Part shown: piece after piece, positions 1 through 5,943 of the stretch
How positions within the stretch are numbered: the first letter of the stretch is position 1
How the letters are laid out: the number at the start of each line of letters is the position of its first letter
Assembly: GCA_947373775.1 (NCBI GenBank)
Contig: CANBZE010000068.1
Location: 1 to 7,857, forward strand
DNA: 7,857 nt
Direction of reading: 5' to 3'
Origin: Alphaproteobacteria bacterium
GTDB lineage: Bacteria; Pseudomonadota; Alphaproteobacteria; Micropepsales; Micropepsaceae
The notes under the pieces: model-generated
Told to the model about the DNA's origin: nothing
Seen by the model: the letters and a program-made list of their open reading frames with translations, nothing else
Database searches by the model: none
Made by a program: the position numbers and the translations under genes

Positions 1-120
1 CTCGATGGTGCGGGTGACGACGACCGAGCGCTCCAGCACGCGTTCCTGCGGCGTCTGAACGACCACTTGGCCGTCCGTATCGAAATCGCCTTCCAGAACG
101 TGTTTACCGAGTGCCGACAT
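1..120 (-). CDS. N-terminal 40 codons of an unidentified cobalamin-riboswitch-controlled protein (partial)
   Basis: The ATG at 120-118 opens a frame that stays open to the window edge and reads MSALGKHVLEGDFDTDG and onward. A Shine-Dalgarno AGGGA sits 8 bases upstream, and a complete cobalamin riboswitch precedes it on the same strand, so this is a real gene start. The visible N-terminus is polar and acidic with no signal peptide or membrane segment. That argues for a cytoplasmic protein and against a receptor or permease. Known targets of such riboswitches include B12-independent isozymes (MetE, class I ribonucleotide reductase), corrinoid synthesis and salvage enzymes, and cobalt transporters. 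I do not recognise the sequence as any of these, and 40 residues are too few to decide. It lies downstream of btuD in the same orientation but has its own promoter and riboswitch. Confidence 0.8.
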   Translation of the reverse strand, partial: MSALGKHVLEGDFDTDGQVVVQTPQERVLERSVVVTRTIE

Positions 121-128
121 CGCTTCGT

Positions 129-195
129 TCCCTGTTGCCGTGCAGGGGACAGAAGACCATTGGCGCAACCTAATGCCGCGCCTTACAGCCCCCTG
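129..195 (-). promoter_or_regulatory. Expression platform of the left riboswitch: sequestered Shine-Dalgarno with a competing helix
   Basis: Read on the minus strand, the Shine-Dalgarno AGGGA (133-129) is part of CAGGG (134-130). CAGGG can pair with CCCTG (147-143) across an 8-base loop, hiding the ribosome binding site. The same CCCTG region is also complementary to an upstream element: CAGGGGGC (195-188) can pair with GTCCCCTG (150-143) over 8 pairs including one G-T wobble. The two helices exclude each other, which is the layout expected of a sequestor and antisequestor. I infer that B12 binding favours the sequestor and represses translation, as in other Gram-negative cobalamin riboswitches. 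No U-rich tract follows the hairpin, so translational rather than terminator control is likely. These pairings were found by eye and no folding energy was computed. Confidence 0.5.
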
Positions 196-223
196 GGACG
201 CCCCGCCCCATAAGTCAAAACCT

Positions 224-406
224 GTTCACGGCAGGTCTCCTGGCTCGCGGCTCTCTTTCCGGCGGCCTTCCCAGGGAGTTCCCCAGTGGCCAAATGCCGG
301 AAAATCAGCCGTTTACAGTTGCGGGGGCAGCCTCGGTTTCAGTCCCACCAGACCGTCCCGAAGTTCCCTTGAATCCCCTATCTAGAGCATTCGAGTAACC
401 ATGAAC
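224..406 (-). promoter_or_regulatory. Cobalamin (B12) riboswitch upstream of the unidentified left-edge gene
   Basis: On the minus strand the conserved cobalamin aptamer elements occur in order. GGGAA lies at 368-364, and the strongly conserved GCTGCCCCCGCAACTGTAA element at about 333-315. GCCACTGG and CTGGGAAGG follow. Last is a perfect B12 box AGCCAGGAGACCTGCC at 245-230. A closing stem can form between GTTCATGG (406-399) and CCGTGAAC (231-224), 8 pairs with one wobble; these bounds are used here. The stretch between that stem and GGGAA is about 30 bases, longer than in the second riboswitch of this window, so the 5' limit is less certain. The ligand is a cobalamin by family; the sequence does not say which form is preferred. 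It controls the gene starting at 120, about 100 bases downstream. Confidence 0.93.
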
Positions 407-411
407 GACTA

Positions 412-442
412 CATCTAGGGGCCTATTCGCGGAATCCGTCAA
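412..442 (-). promoter_or_regulatory. Putative sigma70-type promoter of the left riboswitch
   Basis: A TTGACG -35 element (442-437) lies 23 bases past the btuD stop codon. A weak -10 candidate TAGATG (417-412) follows with a 19-base spacer; CTAGAT one base nearer is an alternative. Transcription would start near 405, which is where the proposed closing stem of the riboswitch begins. The same promoter-to-aptamer geometry is seen at the btuB riboswitch, which supports the call. The -35 is good and the -10 is poor. Confidence 0.45.
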
Positions 443-465
443 GCCGGAAAACTTTCACACAGACG

Positions 466-1236
466 TCATTTTTCGCTTGGGGACAGAAGTGTGAATGCCC
501 GCGAATCCCCCTGCCCGGTCAAATGGCAGGCAACGCCGAACGCCCTGTGGACAAGTTCCTCTGTGAGTGAATCTGTGTCCGCGATCACCCCTCCATCCAC
601 AACAACAATGACGCGGGATGTGTGGCGCACCGCCAGGGTCAGATCATGCAGCGAGGCGATCACCAAGGTGCCGTTTCGCGCAAAGGATTGCAGCAATGTC
701 ATCGACTGCATGGCATGGCGCGGATCAAGACCTGTGATGGGCTCGTCCACGATCAAAATCTGCGGCGAAGACACGATGGCGCGTGCCAGCATGGCGCGCG
801 CGAACTCACCGCCGGACAGGGTGGTGGCCGTCTGATCGCGTTTGTCGATCAGATCGCATTGTTCCAGCGCGCGGGTGATGGCGGGCGCGTAACTTTCCGG
901 CAATCCGCCCGTCGCGGGCAGCTTTGGTGTCAGGCCCAAAGCCACCAATCGCTCCACCGAGATGGGCCATTCCAGCAACGGGTTCTGCGGCAGGTAAGCC
1001 CGGCGCGCCGCAAGCTGCCTGGTCGACAGGGACGCGAGCGTATCTGAATCCAGCATCACCCTGCCCGCATCGGGCTTGAGCAATCCTGCCATCACTTTCA
1101 GCAGGGTGGACTTGCCCGCGCCATTGGGACCGACCACGGCGATGAACTCGCCGGCATGGGCCTGCAGCGAGATATCGCGCAGGATGGTTTTTCCGCCCCG
1201 CGATACCGTGATGTTTTCCGCCGCCAGCACGGTCAT
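466..1236 (-). CDS. btuD: Vitamin B12 ABC transporter, ATP-binding protein BtuD
   Basis: This 256-residue cytoplasmic ATPase would power cobalamin import through BtuC. All ABC signatures are present: Walker A GPNGAGKS at 36-43, Q-loop Gln84 (YLPQN), signature LSGGE at 140-144, Walker B ILIVDEP at 160-166 with catalytic Glu165, D-loop GLD at 169-171 and switch His197 (SLHDL). Length is normal for a FecE/BtuD/HmuV-type ATPase. The start is the ATG at 1236, which overlaps the btuC stop as ATGA and has AGGA seven bases upstream. A longer frame reaching 1359 only reads antisense-like sequence inside btuC. The ATPase subfamily alone does not separate B12 from heme or siderophore import; that assignment rests on the B12 riboswitch and the btuB gene at the head of the operon. 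It is the last gene of the operon, and no intrinsic terminator is visible after it. Confidence 0.9.
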   Translation of the reverse strand: MTVLAAENITVSRGGKTILRDISLQAHAGEFIAVVGPNGAGKSTLLKVMAGLLKPDAGRVMLDSDTLASLSTRQLAARRAYLPQNPLLEWPISVERLVALGLTPKLPATGGLPESYAPAITRALEQCDLIDKRDQTATTLSGGEFARAMLARAIVSSPQILIVDEPITGLDPRHAMQSMTLLQSFARNGTLVIASLHDLTLAVRHTSRVIVVVDGGVIADTDSLTEELVHRAFGVACHLTGQGDSRAFTLLSPSEK

Positions 1237-2195
1237 GGCGCGATCCTGCGGATGCGCACCACCAGCCAGAAGAAGAAGGGCGTGCCGAGCAGGCTGGTGA
1301 AGACACCCAGCCGCAGTTCCGGGTTGGTGTGCACCAGCCGCGCGGCGATGTCGGCGCACAGCAGCAGCAGCGCCCCGGCCAATGTCGCGGGCAACAGCAC
1401 CCGGCGCGGCGCATAACCCACAAATGGCCGCACCAGATGCGGCGCCACAAGGCCGATAAAGCCAATGGCGCCGGTGACCGAGGTGATCGCGCCCACGCTG
1501 AAGGCCGTGCCCGCCACCACCAGCGCCGCCAGCCGGGTCAGATTCACGCCCAGGCTTTGCGCCTGCGCCTCGCCCAGGCTCAGCGCGTCCAGCGCCCGGC
1601 CCGTCATCGCCAGCAACAGGCAGCCAATCGCGGCGAATGGCGCGACCAGCACAACCTGCGTCCAGCTCTTGTCCGCCAGCGAACCCATGATCCAGGTCAT
1701 GATTTCATAGGCGGCATAGGGATTGGGCGCGAAATTCAAGGCGAGTGCGATGCCCGCGGCCGTCAGGCTGGAAACCGCCGCGCCCGCCAGCACCAGCGCC
1801 ACGGTGCCGCCCCGGCCCAGTGCGAATGTCAGTGCACACGCCGCCACTGCGCCCACCATGCCCATCAAGGGACCGGTGATGGGCGACAGGGCCGCAAGCC
1901 CAAAATAGATGGCGATAACCGCGCCCAGCGCCGCGCCGCTGGACACGCCCAGCAGCGCCGGCTCTGCCAGCGGATTGCGGGTAAAGCCCTGCAGCACTGC
2001 GCCCGAAAGACCCAGCACAGCGCCGACAATCAGCGCCAGCACCGTGCGCGGCAGGCGCACGTCGAAGATGATTAGCCCCGCCAGGCTGTCATGCGGCGAC
2101 AGCAGCGAGGCGGGCGGCAGCCATATCCGCCCCGCCAGCAGCGAAGCGGCAAAGGCCAGCACAATCAGCGCCAACAGCGAAAGGTTCAATTTCAT
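1233..2195 (-). CDS. btuC: Vitamin B12 ABC transporter, permease protein BtuC (FecCD family)
   Basis: This 320-residue polytopic inner-membrane protein forms the translocation channel for cobalamin with BtuD. It is hydrophobic throughout, with about nine to ten membrane segments, and carries the hallmark FecCD blocks. RLPRTVLALIVGAVLGLSGA with the following QGFTRNPLAEPALLGVSSGA lies in the N-terminal third (about 47-90). GFIGLVAPHLVRPFVG lies near 245-262, and GTPFFFWLVVRIRR lies at the C-terminus. The chosen ATG at 2195 overlaps the btuF stop codon as ATGA and has a good AAGGTG Shine-Dalgarno five bases upstream. A 22-residue upstream extension to 2261 would sit inside btuF and is arginine-rich, so it is rejected. 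The 3' end overlaps the btuD start in the same ATGA manner, which implies translational coupling and fixed subunit ratios. Confidence 0.92.
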   Translation of the reverse strand: MKLNLSLLALIVLAFAASLLAGRIWLPPASLLSPHDSLAGLIIFDVRLPRTVLALIVGAVLGLSGAVLQGFTRNPLAEPALLGVSSGAALGAVIAIYFGLAALSPITGPLMGMVGAVAACALTFALGRGGTVALVLAGAAVSSLTAAGIALALNFAPNPYAAYEIMTWIMGSLADKSWTQVVLVAPFAAIGCLLLAMTGRALDALSLGEAQAQSLGVNLTRLAALVVAGTAFSVGAITSVTGAIGFIGLVAPHLVRPFVGYAPRRVLLPATLAGALLLLCADIAARLVHTNPELRLGVFTSLLGTPFFFWLVVRIRRIAP

Positions 2196-3004
2196 TGCTG
2201 CACCTTCAGCAGCGCATCCTGCAACGATTTTGTCACGCGCCCGCTTTCGGGCACGCCGCAACCATAGAGCGAAGCGTAACTGACGCGCCGGTTCGCATAA
2301 CGCTTCAGCAGTGCCGGGTGCAGGTTCTGGTCTGATCGCAAGCTGGCAGTACCGCGATAGGTGTCGCCATAGACCAGCGCATCGGGATTGGCATCAATCA
2401 GCGACTCCACATCGTAATAGGCGAACGTTCCGCGCACCACATTGCGCGCCCCCGCCGCCGTCAGCATGGCATCGAACAGCCCGCCGGTGCCCGGCACATA
2501 ACCGCCGCCGCCCCAACCCGCGACAACCAGTGCTTTCTTCGGACGATGCGCCGCCACGTCCCGCAGATCGGCATCCATCTGCGCGATCAGCATCTCGCCG
2601 CGGGTTTCTTCGCCCACCGCCTTGGCCACCATGCGCGTGACGGCGCGGATCTGCGCGAAATCCTCGGCCGGCGGCACTTCCAAAATCTTCGCCCCGCTCC
2701 TGGCCATGAGCGGGCGCAACGACGGCGCCATGAAAGGATCGGTGAGGATCAGGTCGGGATGGGTCGCCAGTATCTCTTCGGCGGTGCCATGATTGACCGG
2801 CACATGCGCGCCTTGCGGCCACATCCGCAGCGCCGCAGGCTCCCGCGACAGGAACGTAACCGACGCAATCCGCGAAGCCGGCACCAGGTCGAGCAACAGC
2901 TCGTCAGTGCAGATCTTCAAAGACATAATTCTTTGCGGAGGCGCGGCGGCTACCTGCCCCGAAACCAGGAGCAAAGCAGCCGCCGCGAATACCCCAGCTT
3001 TCAT
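2192..3004 (-). CDS. btuF: Periplasmic vitamin B12-binding protein BtuF
   Basis: This 270-residue secreted protein is of the helical-backbone binding-protein type (PF01497 family), which carries cobalamin from BtuB to BtuC in the periplasm. A signal peptide is plain: MKAG, a hydrophobic core, then a cleavage site near VAAA/PPQR at about residue 21. There is no lipobox cysteine, so it should be soluble. The N-lobe begins RIMSLKICTDELLLDLVP and continues with the family pattern TAEEILATHPDLILTD at about 74-89. The C-lobe carries a glycine-rich AGWGGGGYVPGTGGLFDAML stretch followed by AGARNVV, as in other BtuF-like proteins. It starts two bases after the btuB stop, with AAGGTG 11 bases upstream, and overlaps btuC by four bases. 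The family also binds heme and siderophores; the B12 role comes from the riboswitch and operon. Confidence 0.9.
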   Translation of the reverse strand: MKAGVFAAAALLLVSGQVAAAPPQRIMSLKICTDELLLDLVPASRIASVTFLSREPAALRMWPQGAHVPVNHGTAEEILATHPDLILTDPFMAPSLRPLMARSGAKILEVPPAEDFAQIRAVTRMVAKAVGEETRGEMLIAQMDADLRDVAAHRPKKALVVAGWGGGGYVPGTGGLFDAMLTAAGARNVVRGTFAYYDVESLIDANPDALVYGDTYRGTASLRSDQNLHPALLKRYANRRVSYASLYGCGVPESGRVTKSLQDALLKVQQ

Positions 3005-3006
3005 GC

Positions 3007-4920
3007 TTACAAGTTCACCTTGATCCCGCCATAGGCACCTAGCCCTGGGCGCAGGAAGCCTTCCGGACTCTGATAGTTGGTATCGGTGGCGTTCTCAATC
3101 CGGCCGAACACGCTCCACATGTCGGCCAGCTTGTAGCTGACCGCCAAATCCAGGGTGACATAGTCGGACTTCTTCAGGCGCGGGATGGAAAAGTCCCGGT
3201 TGCCGTCGATCTGCTGGCCCACATACAGCAGGGTGGCGTTCAGCTGCAGGTCATCCATCGCCTGCCAGTCCGCACCCAAGCTGGCCTTGTTGCGCGGCCG
3301 CCGCAGCAGCGCCAGCCGCGTCGTGGCATCCAGGCTGTCGGTATAGGTATAGTCGGCACGGAAGGTCAGCGTCTCCAGCGCCTTCCAGGTCAGGAAGGTT
3401 TCGATCCCCTGTGTCCGCGCCCGGCCGATATTGATGTTCAGGAAAGTAGGCGCTGGACCCGAGGTGATCAGGTTGCGTATGTCGTTGTGGAACCAGGTCA
3501 CGCCGCCGGTCAAATCATCGCCCAGGATCTTCTGGTCAATGCCCGCTTCATAGCCCGTGCTGCTTTCCGGCTTCAGGTTGGCATTGCCGCCAAAGGTGCC
3601 GAACAGCTGCTGCAAGGCCGGCGCCTTGAAACCGCTGCCCGCGCTGGCACGCAAGGTGGTGCCGGTGCGCATCATCACCCAGGACGGCGCCACACGCCAG
3701 GTCACCCGGTTGCCGAAGCGGCTATTGTCGTCATCGCGCACGCTGAAGCTGTTGTGAAAACCGATGGGAAGATCGGTCAGCATTTCGGCATAGCCGGCAT
3801 TGGTGGTAATGCCCTGCGCCAGGGTGGTGGGAAAACCGAACGACAACCCGCGATGCAGACCGTCGCGCGCGCTTTCCGCGCCCAACACCAGGGTTTCACC
3901 TTCCGCCAGCTTCACATTGCCCTGCCAGTCCAGCTTGACCCGGTCGCCCTTGGTGCGGCCATTGCCATTTTTGGGGTCCTGGGTGGCGATGATGTTGCTG
4001 CCATAGGCAAAGCCCAAAGTCTGGTCCAACCGCCCATCCCACAGCACCAGGTGCGCCGTGCCCCGCGTCTCATATTGCAGGTTGGCAATGCGGGTCTGCT
4101 TTGCCGACGGGGTCGAAGCAAAGGTGACCGGATTGAAGCTGTCACCGGTGATGCGCCCGATGCTGTTGTAGTAACGCGACGTCAGGCCGACATCGAAATT
4201 GCCGGTGATGTCATAACCCAGCTTGGTGCTGGCGGTGACATTGTCATAGGCATCGTCATTGCGCACGACGCCGGCCGGAAGCAGATTCAACGGCGTCACC
4301 GGCGTGCCGCCGGAATGGAAATACTGCACCGTGGCGCGGTAGTGGAAATCGCCCTCCTGGCCGGACAGAGTCGCGAACTGGTTGGACGTCTCGAACGAGC
4401 CGCCTTCCACGCTGCCGCGGAACGTCATCGGGCCGTTGCCGCTCTGGGTGGTGATGTTGATCACCCCACCGATGGCGTCCGAGCCGTACAGCGCGCCTTG
4501 CGGGCCGCGCAGCACTTCCACCCGGGCGATGTCGCCGGCCAGGAACTTTGAAATGTCCGCCGCGCCGGTGGGCGTGGAAGGATCACCGACATCGATGCCG
4601 TCAACCAGCACCTTGGTGTGGTTGGAATTGCTGCCGCGCATGAAGATCGAGGTCTGGCCGCCGGCGCCGCCGGTCTGCACGATGTTCAGGCCCGGCACTT
4701 CGCGCAGCACATCAGCCAGCGAGCGGTCCTGGCGCGCTTCGATGTCGGCGGCGGTGATCACCGTGACACTGCTGGCGACGTTGGCGACGGGGGTCGGCAG
4801 GCGGTTGGCGCTGACCACCACATTCTCATCGTCCAGATGGGGATAGGTCAGCTGCGATTGCGCGAACGCGGGTGCGGCAAGCGCGATCAGGGCGGCGGAA
4901 GTAAACAGAACGGATTTCAT
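3007..4920 (-). CDS. btuB: TonB-dependent outer-membrane vitamin B12 receptor BtuB
   Basis: This 637-residue outer-membrane receptor captures cobalamin and moves it into the periplasm using TonB energy. The signal peptide is MKSVLFTSAALIALAAPAFA, cleaved before Gln21. A TonB box (ENVVVSA, about 32-38) follows, then the plug domain (about 45-160) with the family blocks MRGSNSNHTKVLVDGIDVGD (94-113) and ARVEVLRGPQGALYGSDAIG (132-151). The rest is an amphipathic beta-strand barrel with late blocks GSGFKAPALQQLFG and LKPESSTGYEAGID. The length is close to the usual 600-650 for BtuB. The protein ends in VNL rather than the common terminal Phe or Trp, a mild oddity. It is the first gene of the operon, under a cobalamin riboswitch, and its Shine-Dalgarno AGGAGA is 6 bases before the ATG. 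The plug and barrel alone would fit many receptors; the riboswitch makes B12 the confident substrate. Confidence 0.93.
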   Translation of the reverse strand: MKSVLFTSAALIALAAPAFAQSQLTYPHLDDENVVVSANRLPTPVANVASSVTVITAADIEARQDRSLADVLREVPGLNIVQTGGAGGQTSIFMRGSNSNHTKVLVDGIDVGDPSTPTGAADISKFLAGDIARVEVLRGPQGALYGSDAIGGVINITTQSGNGPMTFRGSVEGGSFETSNQFATLSGQEGDFHYRATVQYFHSGGTPVTPLNLLPAGVVRNDDAYDNVTASTKLGYDITGNFDVGLTSRYYNSIGRITGDSFNPVTFASTPSAKQTRIANLQYETRGTAHLVLWDGRLDQTLGFAYGSNIIATQDPKNGNGRTKGDRVKLDWQGNVKLAEGETLVLGAESARDGLHRGLSFGFPTTLAQGITTNAGYAEMLTDLPIGFHNSFSVRDDDNSRFGNRVTWRVAPSWVMMRTGTTLRASAGSGFKAPALQQLFGTFGGNANLKPESSTGYEAGIDQKILGDDLTGGVTWFHNDIRNLITSGPAPTFLNINIGRARTQGIETFLTWKALETLTFRADYTYTDSLDATTRLALLRRPRNKASLGADWQAMDDLQLNATLLYVGQQIDGNRDFSIPRLKKSDYVTLDLAVSYKLADMWSVFGRIENATDTNYQSPEGFLRPGLGAYGGIKVNL

Positions 4921-4925
4921 AAAAC

Positions 4926-4978
4926 GTCTCCTGGCTCAGGAGGCGCGCACCGCGGTATTTTGAAAGGGACTGGCCCCC
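4926..4978 (-). promoter_or_regulatory. btuB ribosome binding site buried in a sequestor hairpin that copies part of the B12 box
   Basis: On the minus strand, CTCCTG (4942-4937), loop AGC and CAGGAG (4933-4928) form a perfect 6-pair hairpin. It contains the btuB Shine-Dalgarno AGGAGA (4932-4927), so a closed hairpin should block translation. A possible competing helix pairs GGGGGC (4978-4973) with GCCTCC (4944-4939), six pairs with one wobble, which would open the hairpin. The sequence AGCCAGGAGAC at 4936-4926 is identical to the first 11 bases of the B12 box of the left riboswitch and differs by one base from that of the nearer riboswitch. The remaining leader between this element and the riboswitch (4979-5059) holds short G+C-rich stems but no open reading frame or U-tract terminator that I can support. 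Confidence 0.6.
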
Positions 4979-5059
4979 ACAAGCCGCGCGACTCCAACTT
5001 TGTCGCCGCTGCGGTTTACCCCGCTGCACCCCGCCATCCCCGGCAGGCTACAAGACGAC

Positions 5060-5207
5060 GGTGCGAGGCAGGTTTCCTGGCTAGCCGGATCAACGCTTCC
5101 ACTCGTCTTCCCAAGGCCTTGCGGCCCCAGTGACATGTGAGAGAAAGCTCACCGGTGACAGTTGCGGGGGCAGCCGTGGTTTTCCCACGTTCCCTAGACC
5201 TTGCACC
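5060..5207 (-). promoter_or_regulatory. Cobalamin (B12) riboswitch controlling btuBFCD
   Basis: On the minus strand, all core elements of the cobalamin aptamer appear in order. The closing-stem strand GGTGC is at 5207-5203 and CTAGGGAA at about 5196-5189. The P5 hairpin GTGGGAAAACCAC follows. GGCTGCCCCCGCAACTGT ends at about 5158. Then come the GTGAGC and GTCACTGG segments, CTTGGGAAG, and the B12 box AGCCAGGAAACCTGCC at 5082-5067. The 3' closing-stem strand GCACC lies at 5064-5060 and pairs with GGTGC. The direction is fixed by the B12 box lying 3' of the CCCCCGCAACTG element on the minus strand, so it serves btuB and not the plus-strand gene. The downstream leader of about 140 bases ends in a Shine-Dalgarno-sequestering hairpin, so control is probably at translation of btuB and, through coupling, of the rest of the operon. 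Confidence 0.96.
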
Positions 5208-5210
5208 TGC

Positions 5211-5226
5211 GCGGCTTATGAGCCGC
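5211..5226. repeat. Perfect inverted repeat overlapping the btuB promoter -10 element
   Basis: GCGGCT and AGCCGC arms of 6 bases flank a 4-base centre, and the whole -10 hexamer lies within the 16-base repeat. It is upstream of the predicted start of the riboswitch transcript, so it would act as DNA, for example as an operator, rather than as part of the leader RNA. It could also arise by chance in G+C-rich sequence. Confidence 0.4.
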
Positions 5227-5243
5227 CCCGCCCGCTTCGTCAA
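5215..5243 (-). promoter_or_regulatory. sigma70-type promoter of the btuB riboswitch and operon
   Basis: The -35 is TTGACG (5243-5238, five of six consensus) and the -10 is CATAAG (5220-5215, four of six), with the ideal 17-base spacer. The predicted start is an A at about 5208, one base before the GGTGC strand of the riboswitch closing stem. Promoter and aptamer calls were made independently and agree, which raises confidence in both. Confidence 0.7.
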
Positions 5244-5349
5244 GATCGCAAGTAGTTCGTGGTATCAATTGGGAAATTTCAATCTTGCCCCGTTTGCGTG
5301 GGCAGCCCCCGGCGAAGTAAGACAGCCGGGTAACACCGGGTTTTGGGAC

Positions 5350-5922
5350 ATGACCTTTCTTCGCGCGACCGCCCTCCTGGTCATTCTGGCCACCGCCACG
5401 CCGGCGCTCGCCTTCACGCCCAACACCACGCCGCTGACCAAGTCCGAGAAGAACATCGAAACCATCGGCACCGGCGTCGCCATCGCCCTGCCCCTGGTAG
5501 CCGGCGGCATTACGCTTCTCAAGCATGACCGGGTGGGTGCAGCGCAGTTGCTGGTGGAAAGCGCCCTGACCGTGGGCACCGCCTTTGCCCTCAAGCAGAT
5601 CGTCAAGGAGCGCCGCCCCAATGGCAGCGACTACAAGTCCTTCCCCTCCGACACCACGGCGATTGCCGCCTCCGGGTCATCCTTTCTTTGGGCTCGCTAT
5701 GGCTGGCAATATGGCCTGCCCGCCGCCGGCCTGACTGAATTTGTCGCCTACAGCCGAATTCAGGCGCACCAGCATCGCTGGTACGACACATTGGCCAGCT
5801 CGGCCATCGCCGCCGGTTACAGCGCGGTCCTGGTGACGCCCTTCAAGCGGAAATACAATATCGACACATCGTTGGAAGCAGCGCCGGACGGCGCAGTGGT
5901 GCGGATGTCTTACGCTTGGTAG
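5350..5922 (+). CDS. PAP2-superfamily phosphatase-like protein with an altered catalytic motif
   Basis: This 190-residue protein has an N-terminal signal peptide or membrane anchor (MTFLRATALL, core, then cleavage near ALA/FTP at about 21). The body matches the PAP2 acid phosphatase family, whose members remove phosphate from lipid or other phosphomonoesters and pyrophosphates. Motif 1 is KX6RP (Lys82 to Pro90). Motif 3 is SRX5HX3D (Ser135, Arg136, His142, Asp146). Motif 2, normally PSGH, reads PSDT at 99-102, so the conserved acid/base histidine is missing. Activity is therefore uncertain. The frame is open back to 5137, but that part runs across the opposite-strand riboswitch; the ATG at 5350 gives the signal peptide. 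Its Shine-Dalgarno is weak. The gap 5244-5349 must hold its promoter, but I see no convincing one, only a GAAATTTC palindrome at 5273-5280. Its C-terminus ends in an alternating strand finishing in Trp. Confidence 0.82.
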   Translation: MTFLRATALLVILATATPALAFTPNTTPLTKSEKNIETIGTGVAIALPLVAGGITLLKHDRVGAAQLLVESALTVGTAFALKQIVKERRPNGSDYKSFPSDTTAIAASGSSFLWARYGWQYGLPAAGLTEFVAYSRIQAHQHRWYDTLASSAIAAGYSAVLVTPFKRKYNIDTSLEAAPDGAVVRMSYAW

Positions 5923-5943
5923 AGCACGGACCTGAGTTGAACA

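Noticed and set aside
140..385. Plus-strand open frame of 81 codons at the left end
   Set aside because: It covers the left cobalamin riboswitch in antisense. The structured RNA explains the sequence better than coding.
806..1465. Minus-strand frame of 219 codons spanning the btuC/btuD junction
   Set aside because: It is an alternative frame of btuC and btuD with Cys, Arg and Gly excess and no family features. The real genes join here by an ATGA overlap.
1329..2075. Plus-strand open frame of 248 codons opposite btuC
   Set aside because: It is full of Gln, Arg, His and Ala runs with no protein-like pattern, and it mirrors the well-supported FecCD permease.
466..3004. Heme or siderophore uptake instead of B12 uptake
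   Set aside because: The permease, ATPase and binding protein families would allow it, but the perfect cobalamin riboswitch at the head of the operon makes B12 much more likely.
3487..4551. Long plus-strand open frame of 354 codons opposite btuB
   Set aside because: It lies wholly antisense to a clear BtuB coding sequence, has a composition rich in Gln, His, Arg and Ala typical of the mirror of a G+C-rich gene, and shows no domain or signal I recognise.
5060..5207. Riboswitch acting on the plus-strand PAP2 gene
   Set aside because: The B12 box and the CCCCCGCAACTG element are in the right 5'-to-3' order only on the minus strand, and the promoter found also reads that way.
5137..5349. Possible 71-residue N-terminal extension of the PAP2 protein
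   Set aside because: It would translate through the opposite-strand riboswitch and promoter and would place the clear signal peptide inside the protein.
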